A stretch of DNA of 64,000 nt from Pseudomonadaceae bacterium (GCA_024743435.1 JANSWO010000003.1:248001-312000); one strand, 5' to 3'. Shown: positions 1 through 9,212, counted from the first letter of the stretch. Program-made: numbers and translations. The notes: generated by a model from the sequence alone, not told the origin.

Positions 1-660
1 GATGACCCGGCGGGTGGCGGCAAGATGACTCAGATCATCGTCCCAACGGATACGCCTGGAGTGAATATCGTTCGCGGCGTGCCAGTGTGGGGCAAACGCT
101 CGAATCATTGTGAAATCGTCTACGACAACGTGCGTGTTCCGAAAGAAAATCAGCTTGGACGTACGGGTACGGGCCACCAGGCTGCTCAGGACCGGCTCGG
201 CGCCGGCCGCGTATATCACTGCATGAATTCCGTTGGCGCTATGTGGCGGGCGTTCGATCTGATGGTCGAACGGCTGATGACTCGAGAAGTGCACGGTGGT
301 GAGAAGCTCGAAGACAAACAGTTCATGCAGGGCTTCGTCGCCGAGAGCTACATCGATATCCAGAGCGCGCGCCTGATGACGATTAACTGCGCAGAGAAGA
401 TGGAGACAGGTGGTGATCCGCGCACTGACATCTCCGCCATCAAGATAGCCGTGCCGGCGGCTTATCACCGGGTTGTCGATCGCGCGATTCAAGTTTGGGG
501 TGCCGCGGGCGTTTCGGGTGATCTTCCTCTGGCTGGCATGTATCAGGGCGCTCGCACCTTGCGCCTGGCTGACGGCCCGGACGAAGTGCACAAGATATTG
601 ATTTCGAAACTCGTGTTGCGCCGCTATCACTCGGGTGAGAGTTGGGACTTCGGTAACTGA
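1..660 (+). CDS. acyl-CoA dehydrogenase, C-terminal half (5' truncated)
   Basis: The frame is open from base 1, so the N-terminus lies outside the window. The visible 219 residues are the end of the middle beta domain and the C-terminal helical bundle of a flavin acyl-CoA dehydrogenase, which oxidises acyl-CoA to enoyl-CoA and passes electrons to ETF. Diagnostic stretches are NHCEIVYDNVRVPKEN, the helix around GRVYHCMNSVG, QVWGAAGVSGDLPL, and the late RLADGPDEVHKI segment. The DGPDEVH form is typical of the ACAD10/11-like branch, where Asp lies in the position of the usual catalytic Glu. The substrate cannot be read. The stop codon is the first base triplet of a long perfect hairpin. Confidence 0.9.
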   Translation, partial: DDPAGGGKMTQIIVPTDTPGVNIVRGVPVWGKRSNHCEIVYDNVRVPKENQLGRTGTGHQAAQDRLGAGRVYHCMNSVGAMWRAFDLMVERLMTREVHGGEKLEDKQFMQGFVAESYIDIQSARLMTINCAEKMETGGDPRTDISAIKIAVPAAYHRVVDRAIQVWGAAGVSGDLPLAGMYQGARTLRLADGPDEVHKILISKLVLRRYHSGESWDFGN

Positions 661-692
661 TCCTATCGCGCACGGAGTGCGCGATAGGATCA
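658..692. repeat. perfect 16-bp inverted repeat at gene end
   Basis: TGATCCTATCGCGCAC, a GGA loop, then the exact reverse complement. The left arm begins with the TGA stop of the acyl-CoA dehydrogenase gene. It is stable enough to protect or terminate the transcript, but no T-run follows, so a classical intrinsic terminator is not shown. Confidence 0.7.
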
Positions 693-700
693 TCACGAGG

Positions 701-1138
701 AGCTCGATGCGCAGCATCGTGCGACGTGGTGATCTCCCCAATCCGCGGCGATCTCCGGGGTTTGGCACTTGCTTTCTACCTTGGCGCGTTGCGAAGCAAC
801 CGACACCCGACAGGGCATTCGTGTAGCGAATGCTCGAGAGGGCGTCTCGGGACCATCCCTTTCGCGAGTTCGCTGTGCGAACCGCTGTCGGGGCAAAGCT
901 GGTCCCGGACTCTTTCGCGACCAGCGCCGCTCTCATTGATTGCTTCGCAATCAACTGTCGCTCGCTGATTGCGTTGCAATCAGCGTTGATCCGTCCGCCG
1001 GCGAGGCTGGCCGTCCATGGCTAGCCATCCTCGCGATGCTCGTTGGGGGCGCGCATCCATGCGCGCATGTGTTTAGGCGCTGCCCGGTTGTTCGGGCACA
1101 CCCTCCCAACCCGTCTTTGCGAGGAGTGGCGAAGCCAC
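701..1138. repeat. hairpin-rich gene-free region
   Basis: This is the bulk of a 586-base stretch (661-1246) without a credible gene. It contains a run of short perfect hairpins, most with three-base loops: 705-719, 788-800, 815-833 (5-base loop), 868-882, 936-954, 963-985 (10-bp stem, GTT loop), 1049-1066, 1082-1097 and 1126-1138. The arms differ in sequence, so it is not a simple direct-repeat array. The small open frames across it have no recognisable protein features. The last 100 bases before the 1247 start have no obvious structure. Confidence 0.6.
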
Positions 1139-1246
1139 GACGCGGCAATCTCCCCGCTACCTGTCATCGCGTCAAACCTAAGCCTCATCGCCGCCCGAAC
1201 GCGGTATCCTCGTTATCAAGATTCGTAGGCATCACCGGAGCATTCC

Positions 1247-2329
1247 ATGACAACCGCTACAAACCTGCTGGTTAATCGCAGCGATTTGCGCCAGACCCAG
1301 ATCAAGCAGACTGAAGTCCCGGCACTCGCTGACGGACAGGTTCTGTATGCGGTGGAGAGAGCGGCGCTCACGGCGAATAACGTTACCTATGCGGTTGCTG
1401 GTGATCAGATTGGCTACTGGCAATTCTTCCCCGCGGAGGAGGGCTGGGGCATCGTGCCGCTGTGGGGGTTCGCGACTGCGGTCGAGTCTCGATGCGAAGA
1501 CATACCGGTTGGTGATCGGGTGTACGGTTACTTTCCTATGGGTTCACATCTCGTGGTTGAGCCGGCAAAAGTGACTGAGCGCGGCTTCAATGACGCTTCA
1601 GCCCATCGCGCCTCATTGCCGGTGGTCTACAACGCGTATGCACGAACCGGCGGCGAACCGGAAGCGCTGAAAGCGTTGGCCGACGCTCGCTGCCTCACGT
1701 TTCCATTGTTCACCACCTCCTATCTGCTGTACGACTATCTACTCGACAACGATTGCTTTGGTGCACAGCAGATTCTGATTGGCTCAGCCTCGTCGAAAAC
1801 CGGCGGCGGTTTGGCCCGCTTGCTCAAACATGATCCGGCGATTTCGGCGCAAGTGGTTGGGCTGACGTCTCCCGGTAACGTTAGCTTTATCGAGGCGGTC
1901 GATGCCTGCGATTCGATAGTGACCTATGACAACGTTGCCGATCTCGATACGAGCCGCGCCGCCGTATTTGTCGATATGTCCGGCAATGGTCCCTTGATGG
2001 CTGGTCTGCATAAAGCGTTCGTAGACAATTTGAAAGCGTCTATCGTCGTCGGCGTCACTCATTGGGAGGCTGGCCGAGTAGATGAGCCGATGCCTGGGCC
2101 AAAACCCGAGATGTTTTTTGCGCCTAGTCAGATCGTGAAACGCGATGAGGAGTGGGGAGCTGGCGCGGTCATGCGGAAAGCAACCGAAGCTAACATCGGG
2201 CTGGCCGAGGTGTTCATGCAACACATTGAGGTGCAAAGCCTGAATGACGCCGAAGCATTGCAGCAGGCCTGGCTTGACCAGCTTGATGGCAGCGTGCCGC
2301 CGACGATCGGGCAGATCGTCCGTTGGTAG
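1247..2329 (+). CDS. DUF2855 family protein
   Basis: A 360-residue protein of the DUF2855 family, which resembles zinc-free medium-chain dehydrogenases but has no established reaction. The N-terminal GroES-like half shows the family pattern ALTANNVTYAVAGD followed by GWGIVPLWGFATAV; the second half would be the nucleotide-binding-like part (LIGSASSKTGGGLARLL, then VGLTSPGNVSFIEAV). The length is normal for the family. It lies alone on the plus strand, ending 2 bases from the convergent MFS gene. Members often sit near acyl-CoA or lipid catabolism genes, which fits here, but the function is unknown. Confidence 0.85.
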   Translation: MTTATNLLVNRSDLRQTQIKQTEVPALADGQVLYAVERAALTANNVTYAVAGDQIGYWQFFPAEEGWGIVPLWGFATAVESRCEDIPVGDRVYGYFPMGSHLVVEPAKVTERGFNDASAHRASLPVVYNAYARTGGEPEALKALADARCLTFPLFTTSYLLYDYLLDNDCFGAQQILIGSASSKTGGGLARLLKHDPAISAQVVGLTSPGNVSFIEAVDACDSIVTYDNVADLDTSRAAVFVDMSGNGPLMAGLHKAFVDNLKASIVVGVTHWEAGRVDEPMPGPKPEMFFAPSQIVKRDEEWGAGAVMRKATEANIGLAEVFMQHIEVQSLNDAEALQQAWLDQLDGSVPPTIGQIVRW

Positions 2330-2331
2330 GT

Positions 2332-3813
2332 TCAGGTAGTCGGCGGCTGTCCGGCGACGGTCGCCTGCTCCTCTCGCACGAACATCAGGCCCACGAAGCC
2401 GGCCACGAGTAAGATCATCAGTGATCCGAAACCCGCGCGCTGACTGTCGAATGCCGTTGTGAAGAGGCTGACCAGCGCGGGAGCAAGAAACGCGGTTGCG
2501 GTGCCAGAGAGCGCGTAGAGGCCAAAAAACTGTGTCGCCAGCGTTGGCGGCACCAACCTCGCCATCATCGATCGTGCCGATGCGAAGCCAATGGTCACGA
2601 ATATCCCGAAGACCTGATTGTTAGCCAGATAGATGAGCTCCGGTAGCGTTGAAAAGTAGGGTACGTCCCAGACCTTCTCGCCCGGGGTGACCGGGATGCC
2701 AATGATCGAATCGGGGCCGACGGTCAGCATGACCGCTAGCAGGAACGAGGTTCCACCAATGGCGACGAAGAGCGTTCGCTTCGAGCCGAGAGCATCGTCC
2801 ACCTTGCCGCCGATGAAGCCGCCGAGGGCCGCGAAGACGCTGGTGACGAGCCCGAAGATCAGCAGTTCGATCGTGCCCCAGTCAAAAACACCCGCGACGT
2901 AGACGCCGCCGAAAATCAGAATGCCGACAAGGCCATCGTTGAACAGCATGCGCGCTGCCAGATATTTCGCGACATTTGCGTAGTGCTTCAGAGCCTTTAC
3001 CGTCACCAGGACATCGGCCAGTCCCTGGCGCACGGCCTGTCGTATGGGTACGCCTTCGGTTTGGCCATCCGGCGTAAACAGCAGCAGAGGCACACAGAAA
3101 ACGAGCAGCCAGACGGCGGCGAGCGGGGCGACCACGCGATCGTCCTCAGACGTGCTCTGATCGAGCCCCCATAGCGTGCCCTCTGGTATCCAGCTCCAAT
3201 CGACGACGCCCGGTAGGGCGAAGGCGATGAGCACAAAAGCCATCATCCCCACGGACGCGACGTTGCCATAAGCAATCGCGAGCCCCGAAATCAGACCGAT
3301 CTTGGAACGAGGCGCAACGCTGGGCAGCATGGCGTTGTGGAAAACGGAGGAAAACTCGAGGGCGATCGCGATGATGATGATCAGGATCAGTGTGGTGTTG
3401 ATACCGATGCCGCCACCGTTGGGCTCGGCCCACCAGAGCGCGAAGATTGCTGGAACCATGATCGCTACATAGGCCGCAATCCAGGGTTTTCGCCGGCCGC
3501 TCTTGTCCGCGATGGCGCCCAAAAAAGGGGCCGCGCAGGCGATGATGAATCCAGAGACCGTGTTAGCAAAGCCCAGAAGCGCCTGGCCTTCTACGGGGTC
3601 ACCGACCACCTTGCTGCTGAAATACGGTGCGAAAACATAGATGGTGATGAGAATGACGTAGGGATTGCGGGCCCATTCGTACAGCGCCCAGCTCTGGTAA
3701 CCCAGGGGTGTGGCTGCTGGTTTCCCGAGTAGCGACAAAGAGTCGTCAGAAACTGTGCGGGCGCTCGCTGAACTGGCCGGTGAAGGGGAGGTGGACACGT
3801 GATTAGCCGTCAA
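2332..3813 (-). CDS. MFS transporter, UMF1/Atg22-like
   Basis: A 493-residue integral membrane protein with about twelve predicted hydrophobic segments, beginning after a cytoplasmic tail of about 40 residues. GYQSWALYEWARNPYVILITIYVFAPYF is the N-terminal signature of the UMF1 (Atg22-like) MFS branch, and GAIADKSGRRKPWI is the MFS loop 2-3 motif. FGLYALSGTATAFLAPALV near the C-terminus is also characteristic. Substrate is unknown for most bacterial members; amino-acid efflux is the usual guess. It is convergent with the DUF2855 gene. Confidence 0.85.
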   Translation of the reverse strand: MTANHVSTSPSPASSASARTVSDDSLSLLGKPAATPLGYQSWALYEWARNPYVILITIYVFAPYFSSKVVGDPVEGQALLGFANTVSGFIIACAAPFLGAIADKSGRRKPWIAAYVAIMVPAIFALWWAEPNGGGIGINTTLILIIIIAIALEFSSVFHNAMLPSVAPRSKIGLISGLAIAYGNVASVGMMAFVLIAFALPGVVDWSWIPEGTLWGLDQSTSEDDRVVAPLAAVWLLVFCVPLLLFTPDGQTEGVPIRQAVRQGLADVLVTVKALKHYANVAKYLAARMLFNDGLVGILIFGGVYVAGVFDWGTIELLIFGLVTSVFAALGGFIGGKVDDALGSKRTLFVAIGGTSFLLAVMLTVGPDSIIGIPVTPGEKVWDVPYFSTLPELIYLANNQVFGIFVTIGFASARSMMARLVPPTLATQFFGLYALSGTATAFLAPALVSLFTTAFDSQRAGFGSLMILLVAGFVGLMFVREEQATVAGQPPTT

Positions 3814-3914
3814 TCAAAGGAGCAGTGTACCCCTGGCATGATCAGAACTTCGCCTTGACTGGCGTCGTCTGGTGATGACTACCGCAAGGCTTGCAGGGGT
3901 GTAGAATCGGGCTC

Positions 3915-4844
3915 ATGTCTGAGCTAGCTCGACCCACGGCCTACTTTACCCGCGAAGAGATACAGCAGCTTCGCGTGCGCTCTGCCTGGCGGAGTAGTTT
4001 TCTCATCGCGCATTGCTGGCTAGTGATCTTCGCGACGTGGGCGGTGGTTGTCATGTGGACGAACCCGATCACGATTGTGCTGGGCATCATGATTGTTGGT
4101 GGCCGGCAGCTCGGCCTGGCGATACTCAACCACGATGGCGCGCATTACCTGCTTTATGACAACAAAGCGATAAACGACTGGGTGAGCGAATGGTTGCTCA
4201 ACCGGCCGCTGTTTGGCGGCAGTGTTGTCGGCTATCGAAAATACCATCTTGAGCATCACCGTTTCACGCAGCAGGCAAACGATCCGGATCTGCACTTGTC
4301 CGAAAAGTTTCCGATCACGCGCGCGAGCTTTCGACGAAAGGCAATACGAGACCTCACCGGTCAAACCGGATGGAAGCAGCACAGTGCCATCGTGCGCGCC
4401 GCTTTTGGTAGCCCTGATCTACCCTGGCAAGAACGATTGCAGCGGGGCCTTAGGCGACTGGGGCCAAACCTTGTTATCAATCTCGTCTTTCTGACGGGCT
4501 TTGCCGCGGCGGGTTACTGGTGGTTGTACTTTCTGCTCTGGGTTGTCCCCGCGTTCACATGGGAGCGCTTTATTACCCGCCTGCGTAACATCGGCGAACA
4601 TGCCGTAGTGCCGGATAACAACGATCGGCTTCGCAATACGCGAACGACTCGCGCTAACTGGTTGGAGCGAGCGGTCATCGCGCCGTACTTTGTGAACCTG
4701 CATCTGGAACATCATTTGCTCGTGTCGTGCCCTTGCTACAACCTGCCGAAAGCACACCGAATGCTGATCGACAAGGGGCTCGAGAACGACATGGAAATTC
4801 AGCCTGGCTATCGCGCGGTGATCAACCTGGCGACAGCGGCTTGA
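3915..4844 (+). CDS. fatty acid desaturase family protein
   Basis: A di-iron membrane desaturase or hydroxylase. The three histidine clusters are visible: HDGAH near residue 74, HLEHH near residue 110 and HLEHH near residue 260, together with the RNIGEHAVVPD segment seen in membrane desaturases. Hydrophobic segments lie near residues 30-65 and 190-220. The frame could begin at TTG 3891, but ATG 3915 gives a normal start (MSELARP). Substrate (fatty acyl, sterol or carotenoid-like) cannot be deduced. A PPOX-fold gene follows after 25 bases, so the two may be cotranscribed. Confidence 0.87.
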   Translation: MSELARPTAYFTREEIQQLRVRSAWRSSFLIAHCWLVIFATWAVVVMWTNPITIVLGIMIVGGRQLGLAILNHDGAHYLLYDNKAINDWVSEWLLNRPLFGGSVVGYRKYHLEHHRFTQQANDPDLHLSEKFPITRASFRRKAIRDLTGQTGWKQHSAIVRAAFGSPDLPWQERLQRGLRRLGPNLVINLVFLTGFAAAGYWWLYFLLWVVPAFTWERFITRLRNIGEHAVVPDNNDRLRNTRTTRANWLERAVIAPYFVNLHLEHHLLVSCPCYNLPKAHRMLIDKGLENDMEIQPGYRAVINLATAA

Positions 4845-4869
4845 GCCACTGGATATTGGAGGTTTGTAG

Positions 4870-5373
4870 ATGCCGACACTGAGCAGCAGCGAGCGTGATG
4901 CTTTTCTGACGGAGCCTGGGGTATTGATGCGGGTATCCGTTGTTCGTGAGGATGGCTCGCCGCTGGTGACGCCGATCTGGTTCGCGTTCGAAGACGGCGC
5001 TATCTATTTCACACCCCGTGAGAAATCTGAGTGGTTTCGCTGCCTGCAGCGAGACCCAAGAGTTGCTCTGTGCATCGACGAACAGCCTCTGCCGTACCGG
5101 AAAGTCATTGCTGAGGGCTCAGCAGAGCTTGTGCATGATGTCGGTGTCGATGATGAGTGGCGCGATCTTTACCTTCGGATCGCAACTCGCTACGTTGGCG
5201 AGCAGGGCGCAAACCAATACGTAACGGATACGATCGATCAACCACGAGCGTTGTTTCGATTGCCTCTTGAGCAAGCGCGGGTGAAGACGTGGCGCATGCC
5301 GGTTGAGGGTGAGGCGCCAGAAGGAATCTGGCACGATCGATACTACGTACCGGGCACAGCGTTCAAACGCTGA
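4870..5373 (+). CDS. PPOX-fold (pyridoxamine-phosphate-oxidase-like) flavin/F420 enzyme
   Basis: A 167-residue split beta-barrel protein of the PNPOx-like superfamily. The pattern MRVSVVREDGSPLVTPIWFAFEDGAIYF followed by a short helix and DPRVALCIDEQPLPYRKV is typical of the PPOX-class F420-dependent or FMN-binding oxidoreductases. Such proteins reduce or oxidise small molecules with F420 or FMN, or bind haem or biliverdin. Since this genome makes F420 (34.8-40.5 kb), an F420-dependent role is plausible but inferred only from family and context. A ribosome site (GGAGG, 4858-4862) precedes the ATG. Confidence 0.78.
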   Translation: MPTLSSSERDAFLTEPGVLMRVSVVREDGSPLVTPIWFAFEDGAIYFTPREKSEWFRCLQRDPRVALCIDEQPLPYRKVIAEGSAELVHDVGVDDEWRDLYLRIATRYVGEQGANQYVTDTIDQPRALFRLPLEQARVKTWRMPVEGEAPEGIWHDRYYVPGTAFKR

Positions 5374-5405
5374 GTCTTGTCAGGATTAACCGGGGAGAAA
5401 GTGCG

Positions 5406-5783
5406 ATGGATTGTCCGAAGTGTGAAGGCTCACTGGTCAACAAAACCTACGGCCGGAAAATCACCGTCGCCAGGTGTGATGGCTGCTCAGGGCTGTTCTG
5501 CAAGCCGGAAGTCTTGATGGAAATGAAAGAAGAGTGGATGTCCGAGATTCTGGACATGGGCGATCGAAAAGTTGGCAAGAGTCTCGACTCGGTTCGCGAT
5601 ATCCAGTGTCCTGAGTGCGCCGTGGCGATGAATGCTGAAGCAGACCCGAAGCAGACCCACATCTGGTACGAAGAGTGTCCGCAATGCAACGGCATCTTCT
5701 TCGATGCCGGCGAGTTTACCGACTGGAAGTACGACACCTTCATGGATCGTCTGCGCGATATCTTCAAAGGCCGCGCGAATTGA
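5406..5783 (+). CDS. tandem zinc-ribbon (zf-TFIIB-type) protein
   Basis: A 125-residue soluble protein with two CxxC...CxxC zinc ribbons: Cys 3/6/24/27 and Cys 68/71/91/94. The motifs CPKCEGSLV and CPQCNGIFFDAGEF are the zf-TFIIB family signature. Such proteins are small, of unknown function, and probably bind zinc for structure. A strong ribosome site (GGGGAGA) is present at 5392-5398. The stop overlaps the start of the next gene by one base, so the two are likely translated together. Confidence 0.85.
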   Translation: MDCPKCEGSLVNKTYGRKITVARCDGCSGLFCKPEVLMEMKEEWMSEILDMGDRKVGKSLDSVRDIQCPECAVAMNAEADPKQTHIWYEECPQCNGIFFDAGEFTDWKYDTFMDRLRDIFKGRAN

Positions 5784-6328
5784 TGTCGGTGTCACGCGTG
5801 CGCGCACTGTTTTTCCTTGCGGCGGTGTTGCTGACGTCAGCAACGAGCGCCGACGTTCTGAGCGCCAGCGAATCTGGTTTTGTGTCCGCCCATACGCTGG
5901 AGTTACCGGCGCCACCCGATCAAGTTTACCAAGCGCTCACCCGGGATATCGCCCTGTGGTGGGACGCTTCCCACTCTTATGGGGGCAAAGCCTCGGGCTT
6001 TTCGCTTGATGCCCGCGCACTGGGGTGTTTCTGTGAAAAGTTAGCTGACGGAGGAGAAGTGGCCCACATGCAGGTGGTGTTTGCGCGGCCTGCGCGACAG
6101 CTACGAATGGTCGGCGGGCTCGGCCCCCTTCAGGGGCTTGGCGTTGCTGGCAGTATGGATTTCTCGCTGGTCGCTACCGAGGCGGGTAGCCGTCTCGAGT
6201 ACCGCTACAGCGTCTCCGGCTACACGCCAGAAGGTCTGGATCAGTGGGCGAGCGCTGTGGATCAGGTTCAGCTCGGCCAGCTAACACGGCTGGTCGAGTT
6301 TGTGAAAACCGGCAAGGCCCTTAACTGA
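5783..6328 (+). CDS. exported SRPBCC (polyketide cyclase/START-like) protein
   Basis: The frame extends upstream into the zinc-ribbon gene, but the ATG at 5783, overlapping the previous TGA by one base, gives a clean signal peptide (SRVRALFFLAAVLLTSATSA) and 181 residues. The mature part reads as an SRPBCC hydrophobic-pocket domain: LPAPPDQVYQALTRDIALWW at the start, GLGPLQGLGVAGSMDFSLV in the middle and a long C-terminal helix. Similar secreted proteins bind small lipophilic ligands; the ligand here is unknown. It is convergent with the SDR gene at 6344. Confidence 0.75.
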   Translation: MSVSRVRALFFLAAVLLTSATSADVLSASESGFVSAHTLELPAPPDQVYQALTRDIALWWDASHSYGGKASGFSLDARALGCFCEKLADGGEVAHMQVVFARPARQLRMVGGLGPLQGLGVAGSMDFSLVATEAGSRLEYRYSVSGYTPEGLDQWASAVDQVQLGQLTRLVEFVKTGKALN

Positions 6329-6343
6329 GCAAACTGTGGTGGC

Positions 6344-7126
6344 CTACTGAACCTGGCCGCCGTCAACCACCCACGTCTCGCCGGTCATGAACGCTGCGCG
6401 CGGGCTGGCGGCAAAGACCACAGCGTCTGCTATCTCCTCAACGCTGCCAAAACGCTGCAGGGCAACGTCGCTCTTTATCCACTCGTTTACAGCTGGGCGT
6501 GTCTTGGAGGCAATGTCCCAGGTGCCGCCGGGAAAACGGATATTCCCTGGTGCGACAACGTTTACCCGAATTCCCTCTTTGCCCACCGCTTTCGCAAGAT
6601 TGCGAACGAAGTGATTGATGCCGGCTTTGCTTGCGCCATAGGCGAGCAGTGAACCCATTGCATCAACTCCGGCGATGGAGGAGATGGCGATCATGTTGCA
6701 ATCTCCTCGCTCGTCACGATCGCGGGCCAGGAAACGACGCACGCCTTCGCGCATCAAGCGGACCGAGCCGGTGAGATTCTCGACGATGGTGGCATCCCAT
6801 TCGTCGTCGCTGAATTTGTAGCCAAATGGCATATCGCCGCCGCCAACATTGGCGATGATGATGTCGATTGGCCCGAACGCTGCTTCGCCGGCGTCGAGTG
6901 CGGCGATTAGATCCTTACTTGCGGTCATGTCGCCGGCGTAGCTGGTCACACGCTGGTCACCATGTGTGGCGCCCAGATTTTTAAGCGCTGTCGCCAGAGG
7001 TTCGGGGCTGCGTCCTGTCAGAATGACATTGGCGCCCTCATTGAGGAACGATTCGGCTATGCCGAGCCCTATGCCTCGGCTCGCGCCGGCGACAAACACG
7101 TTTTTGCCTTTGAGTTTCATGTCCAT
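6344..7126 (-). CDS. SDR family oxidoreductase
   Basis: A 260-residue classical short-chain dehydrogenase. The NAD(P) glycine motif GASRGIGLG lies near residue 15, the NVGGG stretch near residue 95, the catalytic Ser in ISSIAG, and the YGASK active site near residue 163. The C-terminal GETWVVDGGQVQ is standard. It is the last gene of a five-gene minus-strand operon and overlaps the upstream F420-type oxidoreductase gene by one base. It probably oxidises a hydroxyl group on the same unknown substrate the operon handles. Confidence 0.88.
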   Translation of the reverse strand: MDMKLKGKNVFVAGASRGIGLGIAESFLNEGANVILTGRSPEPLATALKNLGATHGDQRVTSYAGDMTASKDLIAALDAGEAAFGPIDIIIANVGGGDMPFGYKFSDDEWDATIVENLTGSVRLMREGVRRFLARDRDERGDCNMIAISSIAGVDAMGSLLAYGASKAGINHFVRNLAKAVGKEGIRVNVVAPGNIRFPGGTWDIASKTRPAVNEWIKSDVALQRFGSVEEIADAVVFAASPRAAFMTGETWVVDGGQVQ

Positions 7127-8004
7127 CAGCGCATTCCTTGTACTGTCTGCAATATGTCGGCGTAACGATCGAGCGTACGCAATATCTCGTCGGAATCTTC
7201 ACTCCAGATCGTTAGCAGTGCGCGTTGTACGCCCTCCCGGCCGAGGTTGATTAGCCCGTCCGGGTCTGTCGTAGCGCCGGCTATCACGATTTCAATCTTG
7301 TCCGGATCCCGTCCAGCCGCTTCAAATGCCCGTTGCACAGGCGTCAGCCGATCTGTGATGGAACTGCGCGCGGTGATCGGCATCCAGCCATCTGCCCACC
7401 GTGCCATTGCTTCGTATGTTCGTGGCCCCATGCCGCCGACAACCACGGGTGGGCCTCCGGATTGCACAGGTTTTGGCCATGCCCAGCTTTCCGGTAGTGA
7501 GGCGTGATCGCCGTCGAAGCTTGCACGCTCGTCAATCCAGAGCGTGCGCAAAATACCAATACAGTCGTCGGTTCGATCCCGGCGCTCGAGATAGGCAGCG
7601 CCGTGGGATGCGCCTTGTTCCCGGTTCCAGCCGAAGCCAACGCCCAGCACCAGGCGCCCGCCGCTCAGATGATCGAGCGTGGCGGTCTGCTTGGCCAGCC
7701 AGATCGGGTCGTGCTGCGGCACAAGCGTGACAGCGGTACCGACTTCGAGCTCGGTGCTCGTTGCCGCGATCATTGACAGCGCAACGATCTGATCATTCAT
7801 GCGGCAGTAGTAGTCAGGTAATGGATCGGTTTGCCCCGGACGCGAACCGGGCCAGCGGGATTGCCTGGATGTCGGGATGTGAGAGTGTTCCGGCAGATAC
7901 AACGACGCGAATCCGCGTTCGGCAACGGCTCGGCCGATGTCGATGGGGTGCATCGAACGGTCGGTGCTGAACATGGTGATGCCGATCGCAGGCAGATCGC
8001 TCAT
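7126..8004 (-). CDS. LLM-class F420-dependent oxidoreductase (TIGR03619-like)
   Basis: A 292-residue luciferase-like TIM-barrel enzyme. Family features are LYLPEHSHIP near residue 35, the long TLDHLSGGRLVLGVGFGWNREQ segment near residue 110, and PPVVVGGMGPRTYEAMARWADGWMP near residue 185. This subgroup is characteristically F420-dependent, taking or giving hydride on alcohols, ketones or enones. The cofactor is made by the cluster at 34.8-40.5 kb. The start overlaps the end of the CoA-transferase gene by 4 bases (ATGA), so the two are translationally coupled. Confidence 0.85.
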   Translation of the reverse strand: MSDLPAIGITMFSTDRSMHPIDIGRAVAERGFASLYLPEHSHIPTSRQSRWPGSRPGQTDPLPDYYCRMNDQIVALSMIAATSTELEVGTAVTLVPQHDPIWLAKQTATLDHLSGGRLVLGVGFGWNREQGASHGAAYLERRDRTDDCIGILRTLWIDERASFDGDHASLPESWAWPKPVQSGGPPVVVGGMGPRTYEAMARWADGWMPITARSSITDRLTPVQRAFEAAGRDPDKIEIVIAGATTDPDGLINLGREGVQRALLTIWSEDSDEILRTLDRYADILQTVQGMR

Positions 8005-9179
8005 GTTTTCACAACGCCCGTTTCACTGAGTTGCGTAATGGCGTCTTCGGAATAGCCCAGTTCCTCGAGAATCTGAGCACTGTGTTCGCCATGACCTGGG
8101 GCGGGGCTGAGATCGTGCTCTGCACCCATCGCGTAGGACGGTGTTCGCATGCGCCGATAGCGGCCGGCGGCGGGGTGCTGCGCCTCTTGCACAACACCGG
8201 TTTGCTGAATCTGTGGGTGATTCGGGACATCCTCCGGTGCAAGCACCGGGGCTACCGGTACATCGGCCGCCTGCAAGCGGGCAATCACCTCATCGGCACT
8301 GTGCTCTCGGGTGCAGACCTCCATATGGTCGTACCACAGAGACATCTGCCCTGTGCGCATGGCCGCTGTCTTGAAACGCTCGTCCTCAGCAAGTTCCTGG
8401 GCGTCGAATGCCTGACAGAACTGTTGCCACTGGGCGTCGCTGCCGCAGGCGATGCTGACGTAACCATCAGCGCATTCAAAGACTCGATAGCCAGCCAGGA
8501 TATTCGGCAGGTGATACGCATCGTCATCCAGGAGCGTGCAATGCATCATGCCGTCCGGCCAGAACCAATGCAGGTTGCTTTCCAGCATCGTGTTTCTGAT
8601 CTCACAGCCCTCGCCGGTCCGACCGCGAGCGATCAACGCCGCCATGATGGATTGGGCGTTTCGATTGGCGGCGGTCTTGTCGGCGACCATGTTACGGACC
8701 AGCGTAGGTTTGCCGTCGGTTGCCTGCGTTACCCCCCAACCCGTCATGCTTTGAATCAATGGGTCGAAAACGGGTTGGCCGCCGAACGGCCCTGTCGGGC
8801 CGAATCCGCTCGAGGCGCAATAGACGATGTCGGGCTTGCGCTTGCTCACTTCGGCGTAGCTGAAGCCGAGCTTGTCGACGACGCCGTCTCGAAAGCCCTC
8901 AACGAATACGTCGGCGGATTCGATTAGCTGCCACAACACCGTCTTGCCTGGTTCCGATTTGAGATCCAGTGCGATGCTGCGTTTGCCGTCGTTGGCCCCC
9001 ATGAACCAGGCAGAGGTTCCGTTCTTGCTGCTGCCGTAGAAGCGCAATCCATCGCCGAAGGCACTGTCTTCAACCTTGATCACTTCTGCGCCATAGGACG
9101 CCAGAAGATGCGTGGCGGCAGGCACCGCAATCATGGTCCCGAGCTCTATTACTCGTATCCCTTCAAGCGGTGCTGTCAT
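8001..9179 (-). CDS. CaiB/BaiF family III CoA-transferase
   Basis: A 392-residue family III CoA-transferase, which moves CoA between carboxylic acids through an aspartyl-CoA intermediate. Signatures: PLEGIRVIELGTMIAVPAAT at the N-terminus, GANDGKRSIALDLK near residue 61, FVEGFRDGVVDKLG near residue 92, and Asp167 in VADKTAA at the position of the catalytic Asp of formyl-CoA transferase. It would activate an acid substrate of the operon. Neighbours are an F420 oxidoreductase downstream (4-base overlap) and an SDR 33 bases upstream. Confidence 0.9.
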   Translation of the reverse strand: MTAPLEGIRVIELGTMIAVPAATHLLASYGAEVIKVEDSAFGDGLRFYGSSKNGTSAWFMGANDGKRSIALDLKSEPGKTVLWQLIESADVFVEGFRDGVVDKLGFSYAEVSKRKPDIVYCASSGFGPTGPFGGQPVFDPLIQSMTGWGVTQATDGKPTLVRNMVADKTAANRNAQSIMAALIARGRTGEGCEIRNTMLESNLHWFWPDGMMHCTLLDDDAYHLPNILAGYRVFECADGYVSIACGSDAQWQQFCQAFDAQELAEDERFKTAAMRTGQMSLWYDHMEVCTREHSADEVIARLQAADVPVAPVLAPEDVPNHPQIQQTGVVQEAQHPAAGRYRRMRTPSYAMGAEHDLSPAPGHGEHSAQILEELGYSEDAITQLSETGVVKT

Positions 9180-9212
9180 ATCTGCCTCTTCGTTGGCGTC
9201 TCGATTAGCGCG

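Noticed and set aside
8031-8927. 298-codon plus-strand frame
   Set aside because: Antisense to a strongly supported CoA-transferase; no family features.
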